Of a stretch of DNA of 64,000 nt, positions 7,696-16,401 are shown piece by piece. This stretch comes from Bacteroidota bacterium (GTDB taxonomy: Bacteria; Bacteroidota; Bacteroidia; Bacteroidales; JACABE01). Under the pieces are notes generated by a model. The model ran no database searches. It was not told the origin of the DNA and was given only the letters and a program-made list of their open reading frames with translations. Both the position numbers and the translations under genes were made by a program. The DNA lies in contig JACABE010000022.1 of assembly GCA_013377005.1 (NCBI GenBank), forward strand, positions 1 to 64,000, given 5' to 3'. Every line of letters begins with the position of its first letter. Position 1 is the stretch's first letter.

Positions 7696-7707
7696 TTTAT
7701 AATTCCG
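7686..7707 (-). repeat. IS right terminal inverted repeat
   Basis: AACCAATTAATTTATAATTCCG, the mate of the left repeat. It begins inside the final Asn codon of the transposase, and its TAA (7693-7695) is the transposase stop. Confidence 0.85.
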
Positions 7708-7743
7708 TTAAATAAATTACATGATCATTTTGTAAAAGAGAAA

Positions 7744-7762
7744 GTCCCTATCAGAAAGGGAC
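7744..7762. repeat. Small hairpin between the IS and the T9SS gene
   Basis: GTCCCT / AGGGAC with a 7-nt loop. No T-tract follows. The rest of 7708-7948 shows no gene. Confidence 0.35.
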
Positions 7763-7948
7763 GATCCTTTGAGAGAATCATAAAAAATCGTCAATCAAAA
7801 AGTAAACACAACACACAACACACAAAACCTTTACTAACTATAAACCTTCATTTTAGATCCTTAACTTAATGAAATTGCCCGTCGGGTTGAAGGACTCTAG
7901 GATATAGATAATAAGGATTATCTTTTATAAACTTTAAATTCTACAATT

Positions 7949-8866
7949 ATGAAAAAAATTAGTATGTTTTTGTTGTTTGGAGTAATCTTCTTACAATTTT
8001 CTTTTAGTCAAAACTATGTTTCCTTTCCGACAGCAACTGCACATTGGAATTGTTTATTCTGGCATCAATGGCAACCAGACAATTATAATTTGACAAACTA
8101 TCAATATTTACAACAAGGTGATACACTACTGAAGGGTAAAAATTATAATAAGATTTACCTTAAACTAGTTGATATGCCCGAACCAGCAATCTATATCGGA
8201 GGTTTGAGAGAGGATACTGTAAAACAAATTTTCTTTTTCCCTGCTTCAACCACAATTTCGACACCTGGTCCTCACACATTTCCAAATGATACATCCGAAC
8301 AGTTGTTATATACATATAAGAATCTCAGTATCGGAAAGGTTTTATTAATTAATCCTTTACATGATTCAGTAAAAGTCCTTGGAATTGATTCAGTTTTAAT
8401 CGGAAACACATACAGAAAAAGGTTCGAAATACAAGGAGGTTTACTATTGGGACCTGAATATTGGATTGAAGGCATCGGGAGTACAAAAGACTTATTGTCT
8501 TCATATACTTACGAATTCGAATGGCAATACTTTACGCTCTGCTATGGTGACACAAACACATATTACATTAATTCACCCAATGGAAATGATTCATGTCATT
8601 ATTCAAAGATTACAGGGATTTCAGAAAGCAAGTTTTCTAACATAAAAGTTTACCCAAATCCAACCTCTGATTTCCTAACTATAGAAACTCCATTTGATGG
8701 CACAATAATCAATGCAGCAATTTATTCTATACAAGGACAGATGTTGCTAAAGAAAGAATTTAATCATCAAACCGAAATGGATATTCGAAAACTAAACGTC
8801 GGACTTTATTTTCTGCATATTAAAGCTGGAAACAAGAAAATAATCACCCGATTTATTAAGAAATAG
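7949..8866 (+). CDS. Secreted protein with T9SS type A sorting domain
   Basis: The N-terminal signal peptide 'MKKISMFLLFGVIFLQFSFS' is followed by about 200 residues with no recognised domain. From about residue 228 there is a sorting domain with 'KVYPNPTSDFLTIE', 'SIQGQMLLKK' and 'LNVGLYFLHIKAG', ending in 'ITRFIKK'. The product should cross the outer membrane through the Por/T9SS machinery and be attached to the surface. The middle region ('YWIEGIGSTKDLLSSY') resembles the small secreted proteins often found as singletons in this phylum. It stands alone, after the IS, with no clear promoter box. Confidence 0.8.
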   Translation: MKKISMFLLFGVIFLQFSFSQNYVSFPTATAHWNCLFWHQWQPDNYNLTNYQYLQQGDTLLKGKNYNKIYLKLVDMPEPAIYIGGLREDTVKQIFFFPASTTISTPGPHTFPNDTSEQLLYTYKNLSIGKVLLINPLHDSVKVLGIDSVLIGNTYRKRFEIQGGLLLGPEYWIEGIGSTKDLLSSYTYEFEWQYFTLCYGDTNTYYINSPNGNDSCHYSKITGISESKFSNIKVYPNPTSDFLTIETPFDGTIINAAIYSIQGQMLLKKEFNHQTEMDIRKLNVGLYFLHIKAGNKKIITRFIKK

Positions 8867-9001
8867 GAATTAGGCACTACTCCCCAATAAATCAATTGAA
8901 TAGAATTTGATAAAGATAAATACAAACTATACATGTATTTATTTGTTTTTGTGTTGAAATATTTAAAGCAAAGAATAAATGCTTTATAAATTAATACAAC
9001 A

Positions 9002-9637
9002 ATGAAACAAGAAAACAGATTATATGAAAGAGCTTATCAATTAAGTTTGTTCACAATATTTTACAATATTATTGAAGGCATTCTCTCAATGATAATGGGC
9101 TATAAGGATGAAACATTAACTTTATTCGGGTTTGGGATTGATAGTTTTATCGAAGTAATATCGGGTATAGGTATTGCAATGATGATAATGAGAATAAGGA
9201 AAAATCCAAATAGTCAGATAGATAAATTCGAAATTAAGGCGTTAAAAATTACAGGATATTCTTTTTACATTCTCTCAATAGGATTATTAATAGGGGTTGT
9301 TCTGAACATTTATTTTAAGCATAAGCCTGAGACAACATTATGGGGAGTTGTTATTTCATTAGTATCAATAATCATTATGATTTGGCTGATGATTTCTAAA
9401 AGAAATATTGGCAAACAATTGAACTCGGAACCTATTTTATCAGATAGTAATTGTACAAAGATTTGTATTTATATGTCAATTATTTTACTCTTATCAAGCC
9501 TTATATACGAATTAACCGGATTTGTATATGCTGACACCATTGGCACATTAGGATTGATTTATTTCTCTATAAAAGAAGGAAAGGAGGCTTTTGAAAAGGC
9601 TCAAGGTAAATCATGTTGTAATAATTGTTCTTGTTAA
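9002..9637 (+). CDS. CDF-like cation transporter membrane domain with Cys-rich tail
   Basis: A 211-residue protein with six likely membrane helices resembling the transmembrane part of cation diffusion facilitators. 'LFGFGIDSFIEVISG' corresponds to the helix 2 metal-site region and 'YADTIGTLGLIYFSIKEG' to the helix 5/6 region. The cytoplasmic metal-sensing domain of true CDF proteins is missing; instead the chain ends 'CCNNCSC', a plausible soft-metal ligand cluster. Efflux of a divalent metal is inferred, not shown. It is monocistronic and ends at a terminator shared with the convergent argF. Confidence 0.7.
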   Translation: MKQENRLYERAYQLSLFTIFYNIIEGILSMIMGYKDETLTLFGFGIDSFIEVISGIGIAMMIMRIRKNPNSQIDKFEIKALKITGYSFYILSIGLLIGVVLNIYFKHKPETTLWGVVISLVSIIIMIWLMISKRNIGKQLNSEPILSDSNCTKICIYMSIILLLSSLIYELTGFVYADTIGTLGLIYFSIKEGKEAFEKAQGKSCCNNCSC

Positions 9638-9659
9638 AATAAATATTTATAAGAAAATA

Positions 9660-9690
9660 AAAAGAGCCCTGATATAACCAGAGCTCTTTT
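9660..9690. terminator. Bidirectional terminator
   Basis: AAAAGAGC / GCTCTTTT stem with inner CTG/CAG pairing, between convergent genes. A-rich and T-rich flanks suit both directions. Confidence 0.8.
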
Positions 9691-9713
9691 AAAGATTATT
9701 TTAGATTGAACTA

Positions 9714-10715
9714 TTATGCACCCAAAGTAGCTACCATAACAGCTTTAATTGTGTGTAAACGGTTTTCGGCTTCGTCAAAAACAATTGACATCGTTGATTC
9801 GAAAACGTCTTCGGTAACTTCCATACCATCCAAACCATATTTTTGGAAAATATCTTCGCCCATGGTAGTTTCGCGGTTATGGAAAGCAGGTAAGCAATGT
9901 AAGAATTTTACATGAGGATTGCCTGTTTTCTTCACAACATCCATATTCACCTGATAAGGTTTCAGTAATTTAATTCTTTCAACCCATACTTCAGCAGGTT
10001 CGCCCATTGATACCCATACATCTGTATATAAGAAATCAACACCTTTAACACCTTCGGCAACATCTTCAGTCAAGGTAATTTTAGCACCGGTTTCTTTTGC
10101 AATTTCGCGGCATTTAGCTACTAATTCTTCGGTTGGCCAACAAGCTTTAGGAGCAGCAGCACGAAAATCCATACCCATTTTAGCAGCACCTACCATTAAT
10201 GAATTGCCCATATTGTTTTTAGCATCGCCTAAATAACAAAAAGCTACTTTGTTTAAAGGTTTGTCGGTATGTTCTTTTATGGTTAAAAAGTCAGCTAAAA
10301 TCTGGGTAGGGTGGAACTCAGTTGTTAAACCATTCCAAACAGGAACACCAGCATATTTGCCTAAGTCTTCAACAATGCTTTGTCCGTAACCGCGGTATTC
10401 GATACCATCATACATTCTACCCAAAACGCGGGCAGTATCTTTCATTGATTCTTTTTTACCGATTTGCGAACCTGAAGGTCCTAAATAAGTAACATGAGCT
10501 CCTTGATCTAAGGCAGCTACTTCAAAAGCACAACGTGTACGTGTAGAATCTTTTTCAAAAATAAGGGCAATGTTTTTACCTTTAAGTTTTTGTTGTTCGG
10601 TACCTGTGTACTTTGCTGTTTTTAAACTTGCAGCAAGTTCTAATAAGAAATTAATTTCCTGAGGAGTAAAATCCAATAATTTAAGGAAATTTCTGTTTTT
10701 TAAATTAAAAGCCAT
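9714..10715 (-). CDS. argF: Ornithine carbamoyltransferase
   Basis: Catalyses carbamoyl phosphate + ornithine to citrulline, or the reverse in catabolism. It has the carbamoyl-phosphate loop 'STRTRCAFE' near residue 57, 'HPTQILADF' near 135, the ornithine-binding 'DVWVSMGE' near 233 and '[12 protein letters not shown]' near 273. It is close to the E. coli ArgF/ArgI and ArcB type ('[18 protein letters not shown]'-like region, 333 aa), not the N-acetylornithine transcarbamylase (ArgF') found in many Bacteroidales. Carbamate kinase lies directly upstream (93 bp), so a catabolic ArcB-like role making ATP from citrulline is likely. No arginine deiminase is in the window. Confidence 0.93.
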   Translation of the reverse strand: MAFNLKNRNFLKLLDFTPQEINFLLELAASLKTAKYTGTEQQKLKGKNIALIFEKDSTRTRCAFEVAALDQGAHVTYLGPSGSQIGKKESMKDTARVLGRMYDGIEYRGYGQSIVEDLGKYAGVPVWNGLTTEFHPTQILADFLTIKEHTDKPLNKVAFCYLGDAKNNMGNSLMVGAAKMGMDFRAAAPKACWPTEELVAKCREIAKETGAKITLTEDVAEGVKGVDFLYTDVWVSMGEPAEVWVERIKLLKPYQVNMDVVKKTGNPHVKFLHCLPAFHNRETTMGEDIFQKYGLDGMEVTEDVFESTMSIVFDEAENRLHTIKAVMVATLGA

Positions 10716-10790
10716 TTTTATATATGTTATTAAGTTATTATTTTATTGGTTATAAGGTAGCAGAATTTAAGATTGATTGCTTTTTACCTG

Positions 10791-10814
10791 ATTCCTAATT
10801 CCTAATTCCTAATT
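10791..10814 (-). repeat. Heptamer array on the arcC stop codon
   Basis: Three to four tandem copies of GAATTAG (minus strand) that begin at the TAG stop of arcC (10809-10811) and run into the spacer. Confidence 0.8.
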
Positions 10815-11750
10815 ATAAATAACCGTTCCGCCGTCTTCTTTCCCCAATTCACTGGCAGTAGTTATGATACACTCTTTTCCACCGTTTTCAACAAAGTAAA
10901 GAGCAGCTCTTACCTTAGGAGCCATGCTGCCTTCAGCAAAATGACCTTCGGCTAAGTATTGTTTTGCTTCAGCTATAGTGATTCTGTCTAATCTCTTTTC
11001 TTCAGGTTTATTGAAATTAATGCAAACTTTAGGAACATCTGTTAAAATATAAAATTCGTCGGCACCAATTTGAGTTGCCAATAAAGAAGAAGCCAAATCT
11101 TTGTCGATAACAGCATCAATTCCTTGTAATTTATTAGGTTCAACATGGAAAACAGGAATACCGCCACCACCGACAGTAATTACAATTTGTCCGTCTCTTG
11201 CCAATTGTTTTATAGAGTGAATATTGTTTATTTTCATTGGTTTTGGCGAAGCCACAACTTTACGGAAACCTCTTCCTCTTGGGTCAGCAGCAAATTTAGC
11301 TCCGGTTTCGGCTGCATATTTATCAGCTTCTTCTTGAGTGTAATAAGGTCCAACTGGTTTAGTTGGGTTTTGAAATGCTGGATCGTTTTTATCAACTTCT
11401 ACTTGTGTGATAATGGTAATGATATCACGTTCCATGTGTTCTTTTTCCAATACATTACGCATTTGTTGTTCTATCATATAACCTATAGAACCTTGGGTTT
11501 CGGCTACACAAAAGTCGATAGGCATGGCAGGAATACCAAACATTTTATGTCCGCCTTCGTGTTGTAATAATACATTGCCCACCTGTGGTCCATTACCATG
11601 ACCAATTACGATATCATAATCTTTTTTTAATAATTCCAATAATTGAGTACATGTATTGAAAACATTGGCTTCCTGTTCATCAATAGTTCCAATCTGATCA
11701 CCTCTTAAAAGTGCATTTCCACCGAATGCAATAACTGCTAATTTTTTCAT
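10809..11750 (-). CDS. arcC: Carbamate kinase
   Basis: Transfers phosphate from carbamoyl phosphate to ADP, giving ATP, CO2 and ammonia. The amino-acid-kinase fold is clear: 'IAFGGNALLRGDQ' at the N-terminus, 'IVIGHGNGPQVGN' near 47-60, 'QVEVDKNDPAFQNPTKPVGP' near 115, 'VVASPKP' near 167, 'VITVGGGGIPV' near 190 and 'GSMAPKV' near 274. Length 313 aa is standard. It is upstream of argF in the same direction, forming a citrulline-to-ATP module. The stop codon lies in a heptamer repeat, so the last residues may vary between strains. Confidence 0.95.
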   Translation of the reverse strand: MKKLAVIAFGGNALLRGDQIGTIDEQEANVFNTCTQLLELLKKDYDIVIGHGNGPQVGNVLLQHEGGHKMFGIPAMPIDFCVAETQGSIGYMIEQQMRNVLEKEHMERDIITIITQVEVDKNDPAFQNPTKPVGPYYTQEEADKYAAETGAKFAADPRGRGFRKVVASPKPMKINNIHSIKQLARDGQIVITVGGGGIPVFHVEPNKLQGIDAVIDKDLASSLLATQIGADEFYILTDVPKVCINFNKPEEKRLDRITIAEAKQYLAEGHFAEGSMAPKVRAALYFVENGGKECIITTASELGKEDGGTVIYN

Positions 11751-11902
11751 TGTTAAATAGAATCTTATATATTTAAATAATTAATTTTATCTGAAAAAAA
11801 TAACAGACTTTCTTAGCCTTTTTGTTCATATTGAACGCTTAGTATAAGTAAGCCTGTAAATGTAATAAACTCTTTAATAAACAGTAAGAGTTATAATTTC
11901 GG

Positions 11903-11910
11903 CAAATTTA
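11903..11910 (-). promoter_or_regulatory. -7 box upstream of arcC
   Basis: TAAATTTG on the minus strand fits TAnnTTTG. It would give a leader of about 145 nt before arcC, long for a housekeeping gene. No riboswitch fold is recognised. Confidence 0.45.
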
Positions 11911-11985
11911 CATATTTTTTTTTGAAAATAACAAAATTTTCTAACTGTAAATTTAAAAAGAAAGAGTAAGGATTTCTGATTTCAA

Positions 11986-12828
11986 TTATTGATGCTGTCC
12001 TGTTTCAATTTTTCCTGTATTGGTATCTAATTCAGACCCGAACATGCTGTGAGGAATCATAAAAATTGCCAGTAAAACTACCATTGCAACTATAGCAAAA
12101 CTTCTTTTTTCACGATTTCTAAACATCATATAAACTGCAATTATCCAAAATATAAAGGCTACAGCAGTTTTATCATCAGTAAGATCTTTGCCAAGTGGCC
12201 AACCTGTCCAGTAAGCTCCAAATGCATATTTTTGAACAATTGGACCTAATATAATACCACCTAAGAATAAAGTTATTGTTGTAACCAATGCGTAATTAAA
12301 AGTATGTTTACCTTTTATAATTGCTTCAATACCTGCTCGGGTTGAAAAAAGCATTGCCAAAAACATAAATAAAATATGTGGCAATAAAATATACTTTGGA
12401 ACTTCTCCTGTAAATCTGATTACAACAGGTTCTACATTAAGCGCATAATTTTCGTTCCCATATTTAAGAAAAACCCTGTATTCTAATTTTCCGGCTGCCG
12501 GTTGAGATGGAAGACTACCTTCTATATTATCTCCATTCTGAACCATACCAACTTCTATCCATTCTTCAGAAGTCCTATATCTCTTATATAGAATTGAACC
12601 TCCGAATATTTTTGATTTGTTTTCTATTTTAATTACAGCATCACAACTTACGCCATCTTTTGTGTTTTCCTGCGAACGCAATAATTTATATTTAACTTCT
12701 TTATTAGCAATTGTAATACTCCCTTTTTTGGGATAGGTGGGGCCTGTCATTCTTTGATAAACAGCAATAGATAAAGTAAAGACTACTGCAAATATCCAAA
12801 AGAGAATTGATTTAACAATGTAACTCAT
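11986..12828 (-). CDS. Conserved membrane protein with periplasmic beta-rich domain
   Basis: Not a family I can name. Residues 5-24 form one membrane helix, residues about 30-140 look like an extracytoplasmic Ig-like or beta-sandwich domain ('AAGKLEYRVFLKYGNENYAL'), and three to four helices follow (about 145-165, 180-205, 220-238, 243-262). The loop 'FGAYWTGWPLGKDLTDDKT' is notably aromatic and conserved-looking. It starts 19 bp after the GH3/serine-hydrolase gene and is probably its second cistron. The last ~20 residues are polar. Function is unknown. Confidence 0.7.
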   Translation of the reverse strand: MSYIVKSILFWIFAVVFTLSIAVYQRMTGPTYPKKGSITIANKEVKYKLLRSQENTKDGVSCDAVIKIENKSKIFGGSILYKRYRTSEEWIEVGMVQNGDNIEGSLPSQPAAGKLEYRVFLKYGNENYALNVEPVVIRFTGEVPKYILLPHILFMFLAMLFSTRAGIEAIIKGKHTFNYALVTTITLFLGGIILGPIVQKYAFGAYWTGWPLGKDLTDDKTAVAFIFWIIAVYMMFRNREKRSFAIVAMVVLLAIFMIPHSMFGSELDTNTGKIETGQHQ

Positions 12829-12847
12829 AATTCCTGTATTTTAATGA

Positions 12848-15799
12848 TTAATTTTTGATTTGGTTTAATATGTCATATATATGCTGATGAATATCTGTAC
12901 GGATATTCATTTTACTTAATTTCCCATTAGATGCCTCTGGGTTTACTCTGTTGGAAAGAAAAATATAGAGTAGATTTTGTTCTGGATCAGCCCAAACATA
13001 AGTTCCTGTAAAACCAGAATGTCCGAAACTTTTTTGAGAAGCACTTATACATGCAGGTCCATTTTCTGATGGCTGCAATAATTGTCTGTCAAAGCCCAAT
13101 GCTCTCCGATTATTATTTTCAGGATATTGCTGACGCGTAAACCTTGAAATGGTTGAATCATTTAATAGTTTTTTTCCACCATATTCTCCATGCTGTAATA
13201 ATAATTGGAAAATAATTGCTAAATCACCAGCATTAGAAAAAAGTCCAGCATGTCCCGAAACACCTCCCAACATTGCTGCACCTGGGTCATGCACATAACC
13301 TCTGATTAATTGTTTGCGAAAGACAGTATCGTTCTCAGTAGGAATAATATTTTCCAATTTAGTACTGTTTAATGGATTAAAACATGTATATCTTAAACCA
13401 AGAGGAATATAAAATTGTTCATTCAAATATTGTTCAAATGATTTTTCTGTAATTTTTTCAACTAATTCTTTAAGTAGATAAAATCCTAAATCACTGTATT
13501 CATATTCTTCTTTCTCATTCAAATCAGAATTTATAATAGATTGAATAATATTCTCTTTATAATTCTTTGAAATGTACAAACTGTCTGCAACTTTAATCGT
13601 ATGCTTAATATCAAGTATTTTGCTGTAAATAGTACTATCGAGAACTCCATTAATCAATGTTTCTTTATAAAATGGAATCCATGATTTTAGTCTTGCCTGA
13701 TGACACATTATTTGGCGAATCGTAATATTTTTCTTATTTGAATGTCTTAAATATTTTAAGTAATAGGATAGTTTTTTATCTAAATTAATTTTCCCATCCT
13801 CATATAATTTCATCATAGCTAAGGTAGTGGCAGCAACTTTAGTAACAGATGCTACGTCATATAAATCTGTATTTCTTACTAAGACATTACTGTCATAAGT
13901 TGTAGTTCCAAATGATTTTTTATAGAAAATCATACCATCTTTAGCAATAAGAATTTGACAACCAGGGTATGCTTTTTCTTTAATTCCTTTATTCGCAATA
14001 GAATCAATAATATTTAATGACGCTGCATTTATTTTTACTTCTTCGGGCAAACAATCACCCAATCTGGTTTTTGGTGTAATTATTTGAGTATTTATTGGAT
14101 ACTTTCCTGTGATAGTAACAGGAAGTGTTCCTGAAGATTGAAAACCTCCAAAGAGTAATTCTGCAGATAATAATTGAGTTTCGGTTTTGTCTTGATTAGA
14201 AACAATAATAGCTGAAGCATTCAGAGTTCCATTAAAAATACTTAAAGCATAAGGATAGGCAAAGAAATTAAGAATGAGATTGGTTGTTTTTGATAGCGTG
14301 TCAATTAATTTGATAGTTTGCTTAGAAAAACCGAAATTTTTAGAAGCCAAACTACTGGTGTTATGAACCGCAACAATGAGTAAATTGTGACGATGAAATA
14401 AATTAAACAGACTATCTATTGTGTTTTCAGTAAAATCTTTAGGGATATTATAATTAGTTGTATTTGTGTAATTCTCAATAGATTTTTGAAAGTCAGTTTT
14501 CAAGCTATCGCCTATCGAAAGTACACCAATATTATATTTTCCTAAATCTTTTAGTGGAAGTATTTTATCTTTGTTTAAAATGATAGTAATAGCCTGTCGA
14601 AATGATTCGTAATTGATAATATCAGCAGATTTTGTATTAACATTTCTATATAAGCTTTCAATATTAATAGGTTTATAATTATTTAAACCTGCTAAATATT
14701 TGTATTCTAAAACTTTTTTGCATTTTTCATCCATCTCTGTTTTACTTAAGTAATTACTATCAATGGCTGTTTTAATACTGCTGATGGCAATATCAATGTT
14801 TTCGGGTAAAAGTAAAATGTCATTTCCTGCTTGTAATGCTTTTACCTCAATTACACCGGGTTTAAAGTAATTGGTTACACCTTTCATTTCCAATGCATCC
14901 GTAAAAATTAAGCCATTAAAACCCAATTTTTTTTTCAACAAATTACTTACTATCGTTTTGGATAAAGAAGTTGCAGTATTAACAGTTATCGTATCATAAG
15001 CTGGTACTAAAAGATGAGCAACCATTACACCTGTAACCCCATTCTCTATTAGCTTTTCAAAGGGATAAATGTCAAGTGTATCAATAGTTTCTTTCGAATG
15101 GTTAATAGTGGGCAATGTATGGTGCGAGTCGGAATCTGTATCACCATGCCCTGGAAAGTGCTTTGCGGTAGTAATAATTCCATTATCCTGCATACCTTTC
15201 ATATACATAATTCCTTTTTGGGCGACTTTCCATTTATTCTCACCAAATGAACGACTATTGATTACTGGGTTTTTAGGGTTTGAATTGATGTCAACATCCG
15301 GGGCAAAATTGATATGAATACCCATCATTTTACATTGGTTTGCAATTTCTTTCCCCATGTTGTATATTAAACTGTCGTTATCTAAAGCACCTAAAGTCAT
15401 TTGTTTGGGAAAAGCTGGAGTGCTGTCCAATCGCATATTTAGACCCCATTCGCCATCAATTGAAATAAACAAAGGCGTTTTTGCAGATTTTTGATAGTAA
15501 TTAGTAACATTAGCCTGAGCAACCGGTCCTCCTTTAAAAAAGCAAATTCCTCCTAGGTTATATTTTGCAATTGATTTTGCAATTGAATCATAATATGACT
15601 GACTTTGATCGGAAAATGACCTTATAATAAAAAGCTGGGCAATTCTTTCAGTTGGCGTAAGTGAATTAAAAACAGAATCAACCCACTTCTCTCTTTCAGT
15701 GTCGTTTTTTAATGGTAAACTGATTTTTTGAGAAAAACTATAATATGATAAAAAAAGTATAATTAGGAAAAGGATGTGTTTTATATTCTTCATTGTCAT
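12848..15799 (-). CDS. GH3 beta-N-acetylglucosaminidase / class C beta-lactamase-like fusion
   Basis: An exported two-enzyme protein. The signal peptide is 'MKNIKHILFLIILFLSYYSFS'. The GH3 domain (about 35-400) has 'KHFPGHGDTDSDSHHTLP' near residue 216 and 'FTDALEMKG' near 302 with the likely catalytic Asp, as in NagZ. A C-terminal GH3-type alpha/beta region follows (to about 570). A serine-hydrolase domain (about 590-983) has the SxxK 'SVTK' near 650, a 'YSDLG' motif near 770 in the YxN position, and 'HSGFTGT' near 928. Both halves act on peptidoglycan or muropeptides in related proteins. The 983-aa length and this domain order occur in other Bacteroidota. The start could also be the second Met, two codons in. 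Confidence 0.9.
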   Translation of the reverse strand: MTMKNIKHILFLIILFLSYYSFSQKISLPLKNDTEREKWVDSVFNSLTPTERIAQLFIIRSFSDQSQSYYDSIAKSIAKYNLGGICFFKGGPVAQANVTNYYQKSAKTPLFISIDGEWGLNMRLDSTPAFPKQMTLGALDNDSLIYNMGKEIANQCKMMGIHINFAPDVDINSNPKNPVINSRSFGENKWKVAQKGIMYMKGMQDNGIITTAKHFPGHGDTDSDSHHTLPTINHSKETIDTLDIYPFEKLIENGVTGVMVAHLLVPAYDTITVNTATSLSKTIVSNLLKKKLGFNGLIFTDALEMKGVTNYFKPGVIEVKALQAGNDILLLPENIDIAISSIKTAIDSNYLSKTEMDEKCKKVLEYKYLAGLNNYKPINIESLYRNVNTKSADIINYESFRQAITIILNKDKILPLKDLGKYNIGVLSIGDSLKTDFQKSIENYTNTTNYNIPKDFTENTIDSLFNLFHRHNLLIVAVHNTSSLASKNFGFSKQTIKLIDTLSKTTNLILNFFAYPYALSIFNGTLNASAIIVSNQDKTETQLLSAELLFGGFQSSGTLPVTITGKYPINTQIITPKTRLGDCLPEEVKINAASLNIIDSIANKGIKEKAYPGCQILIAKDGMIFYKKSFGTTTYDSNVLVRNTDLYDVASVTKVAATTLAMMKLYEDGKINLDKKLSYYLKYLRHSNKKNITIRQIMCHQARLKSWIPFYKETLINGVLDSTIYSKILDIKHTIKVADSLYISKNYKENIIQSIINSDLNEKEEYEYSDLGFYLLKELVEKITEKSFEQYLNEQFYIPLGLRYTCFNPLNSTKLENIIPTENDTVFRKQLIRGYVHDPGAAMLGGVSGHAGLFSNAGDLAIIFQLLLQHGEYGGKKLLNDSTISRFTRQQYPENNNRRALGFDRQLLQPSENGPACISASQKSFGHSGFTGTYVWADPEQNLLYIFLSNRVNPEASNGKLSKMNIRTDIHQHIYDILNQIKN

Positions 15800-15836
15800 A
15801 TAGATGTCTCAAGTGGGAAAAATAAATTTATAGCGA

Positions 15837-15844
15837 CAAAGATA
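15837..15844 (-). promoter_or_regulatory. -7 box for the GH3/serine-hydrolase gene
   Basis: TATCTTTG on the minus strand, 37 nt before the start codon at 15799. Confidence 0.6.
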
Positions 15845-15891
15845 GTTTTTCTCTGTTAAAATTACAAACTGAAATGCTAAAGCGGATATCA

Positions 15892-15926
15892 AAAAAAAAG
15901 TCCCGTTGATTTCGGGACTTTTTTTT
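15892..15926 (-). terminator. Terminator of the HU gene
   Basis: AAAAAAAAGTCCCG / CGGGACTTTTTTTT with a 7-nt loop, 15 nt after the HU stop. Symmetric A and T tracts would work in both directions. Confidence 0.9.
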
Positions 15927-15940
15927 GATAAAGAAGTAGA

Positions 15941-16213
15941 TTATTTTACTTTTCCAGCCAAGTCATTTCCAGCTTTAAATTTTACTACTTTTTTAGCAGC
16001 AATTTTAATTTCTTTACCAGTTTGTGGGTTGCGACCTTTTCTAGCTGCTCTTTTAGCAATTGAGAAAGATCCAAAACCTACTAATGCTACTCTATCACCT
16101 TTTTTTAATGATTTAGTAGTTGCACTAATGAAAGCGTCTAATGCTTTTTTGATGTCAACTTTAGTCAATTTTGCTTCAGCTGCCATTGCGTCAATTAATT
16201 CTGCTTTGTTCAT
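15941..16213 (-). CDS. HU-family DNA-binding protein
   Basis: A small basic nucleoid protein of 90 residues that bends and compacts DNA as a dimer. The start '[18 protein letters not shown]' and the beta-arm signature '[21 protein letters not shown]' are typical, including the Pro that intercalates at the arm tip. It has its own promoter and terminator, which fits high-level expression. Length and sequence are canonical, with no unusual extension. Confidence 0.95.
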   Translation of the reverse strand: MNKAELIDAMAAEAKLTKVDIKKALDAFISATTKSLKKGDRVALVGFGSFSIAKRAARKGRNPQTGKEIKIAAKKVVKFKAGNDLAGKVK

Positions 16214-16254
16214 TTTTGTAAATGATTTAATGATTAATAACTATATTAACAGGA

Positions 16255-16262
16255 CAAATATA
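16255..16262 (-). promoter_or_regulatory. -7 box for HU
   Basis: TATATTTG on the minus strand, 41 nt before the HU start. Confidence 0.6.
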
Positions 16263-16401
16263 AGCATAAAATAACGAAAGTCAAGTGATTTGTAATAAAA
16301 ATAATAGAAATGTTAATAAAATAGCTGTTTTGTTAATAACTTTTCTGAAAAATGCCCTATAACAAGGAGTTTTAGGCTTATTTCGTTAAAAAAGTAACCA
16401 A

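Larger units (their letters stand above)
6293..7707 (+). mobile_element. IS1595-family insertion sequence (ISXO2-like transposase), degenerate
   Basis: About 1.4 kb bounded by 22-bp terminal inverted repeats that differ at one base (CGGAATTATAAACTAATTGGTT on the left; the complement of AACCAATTAATTTATAATTCCG on the right). Between them lie a passenger ORF and a transposase with an N-terminal zinc ribbon and an IS1595-type DDE domain. Ends starting near GG are usual for the family. I see no matching 8-bp direct repeat at the two flanks, so the insertion is old, rearranged or cut slightly differently. IS1595 elements with only a transposase are nearer 1 kb; the extra length here is the passenger ORF. 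Confidence 0.85.

Noticed and set aside
6285-7715. 8-bp target site duplication flanking the IS element
   Set aside because: Flanks read as a T-run on the left and GTTAAATA or TTAAATAA on the right; no match with any reasonable end choice.
11145-11567. Plus-strand ORF of 140 codons antisense to arcC
   Set aside because: Amino acid content typical of an antisense shadow; arcC is fully conserved across it.
15906-16274. Plus-strand ORF of 122 codons over the HU gene
   Set aside because: Antisense of HU and of its terminator; HU is unambiguous.
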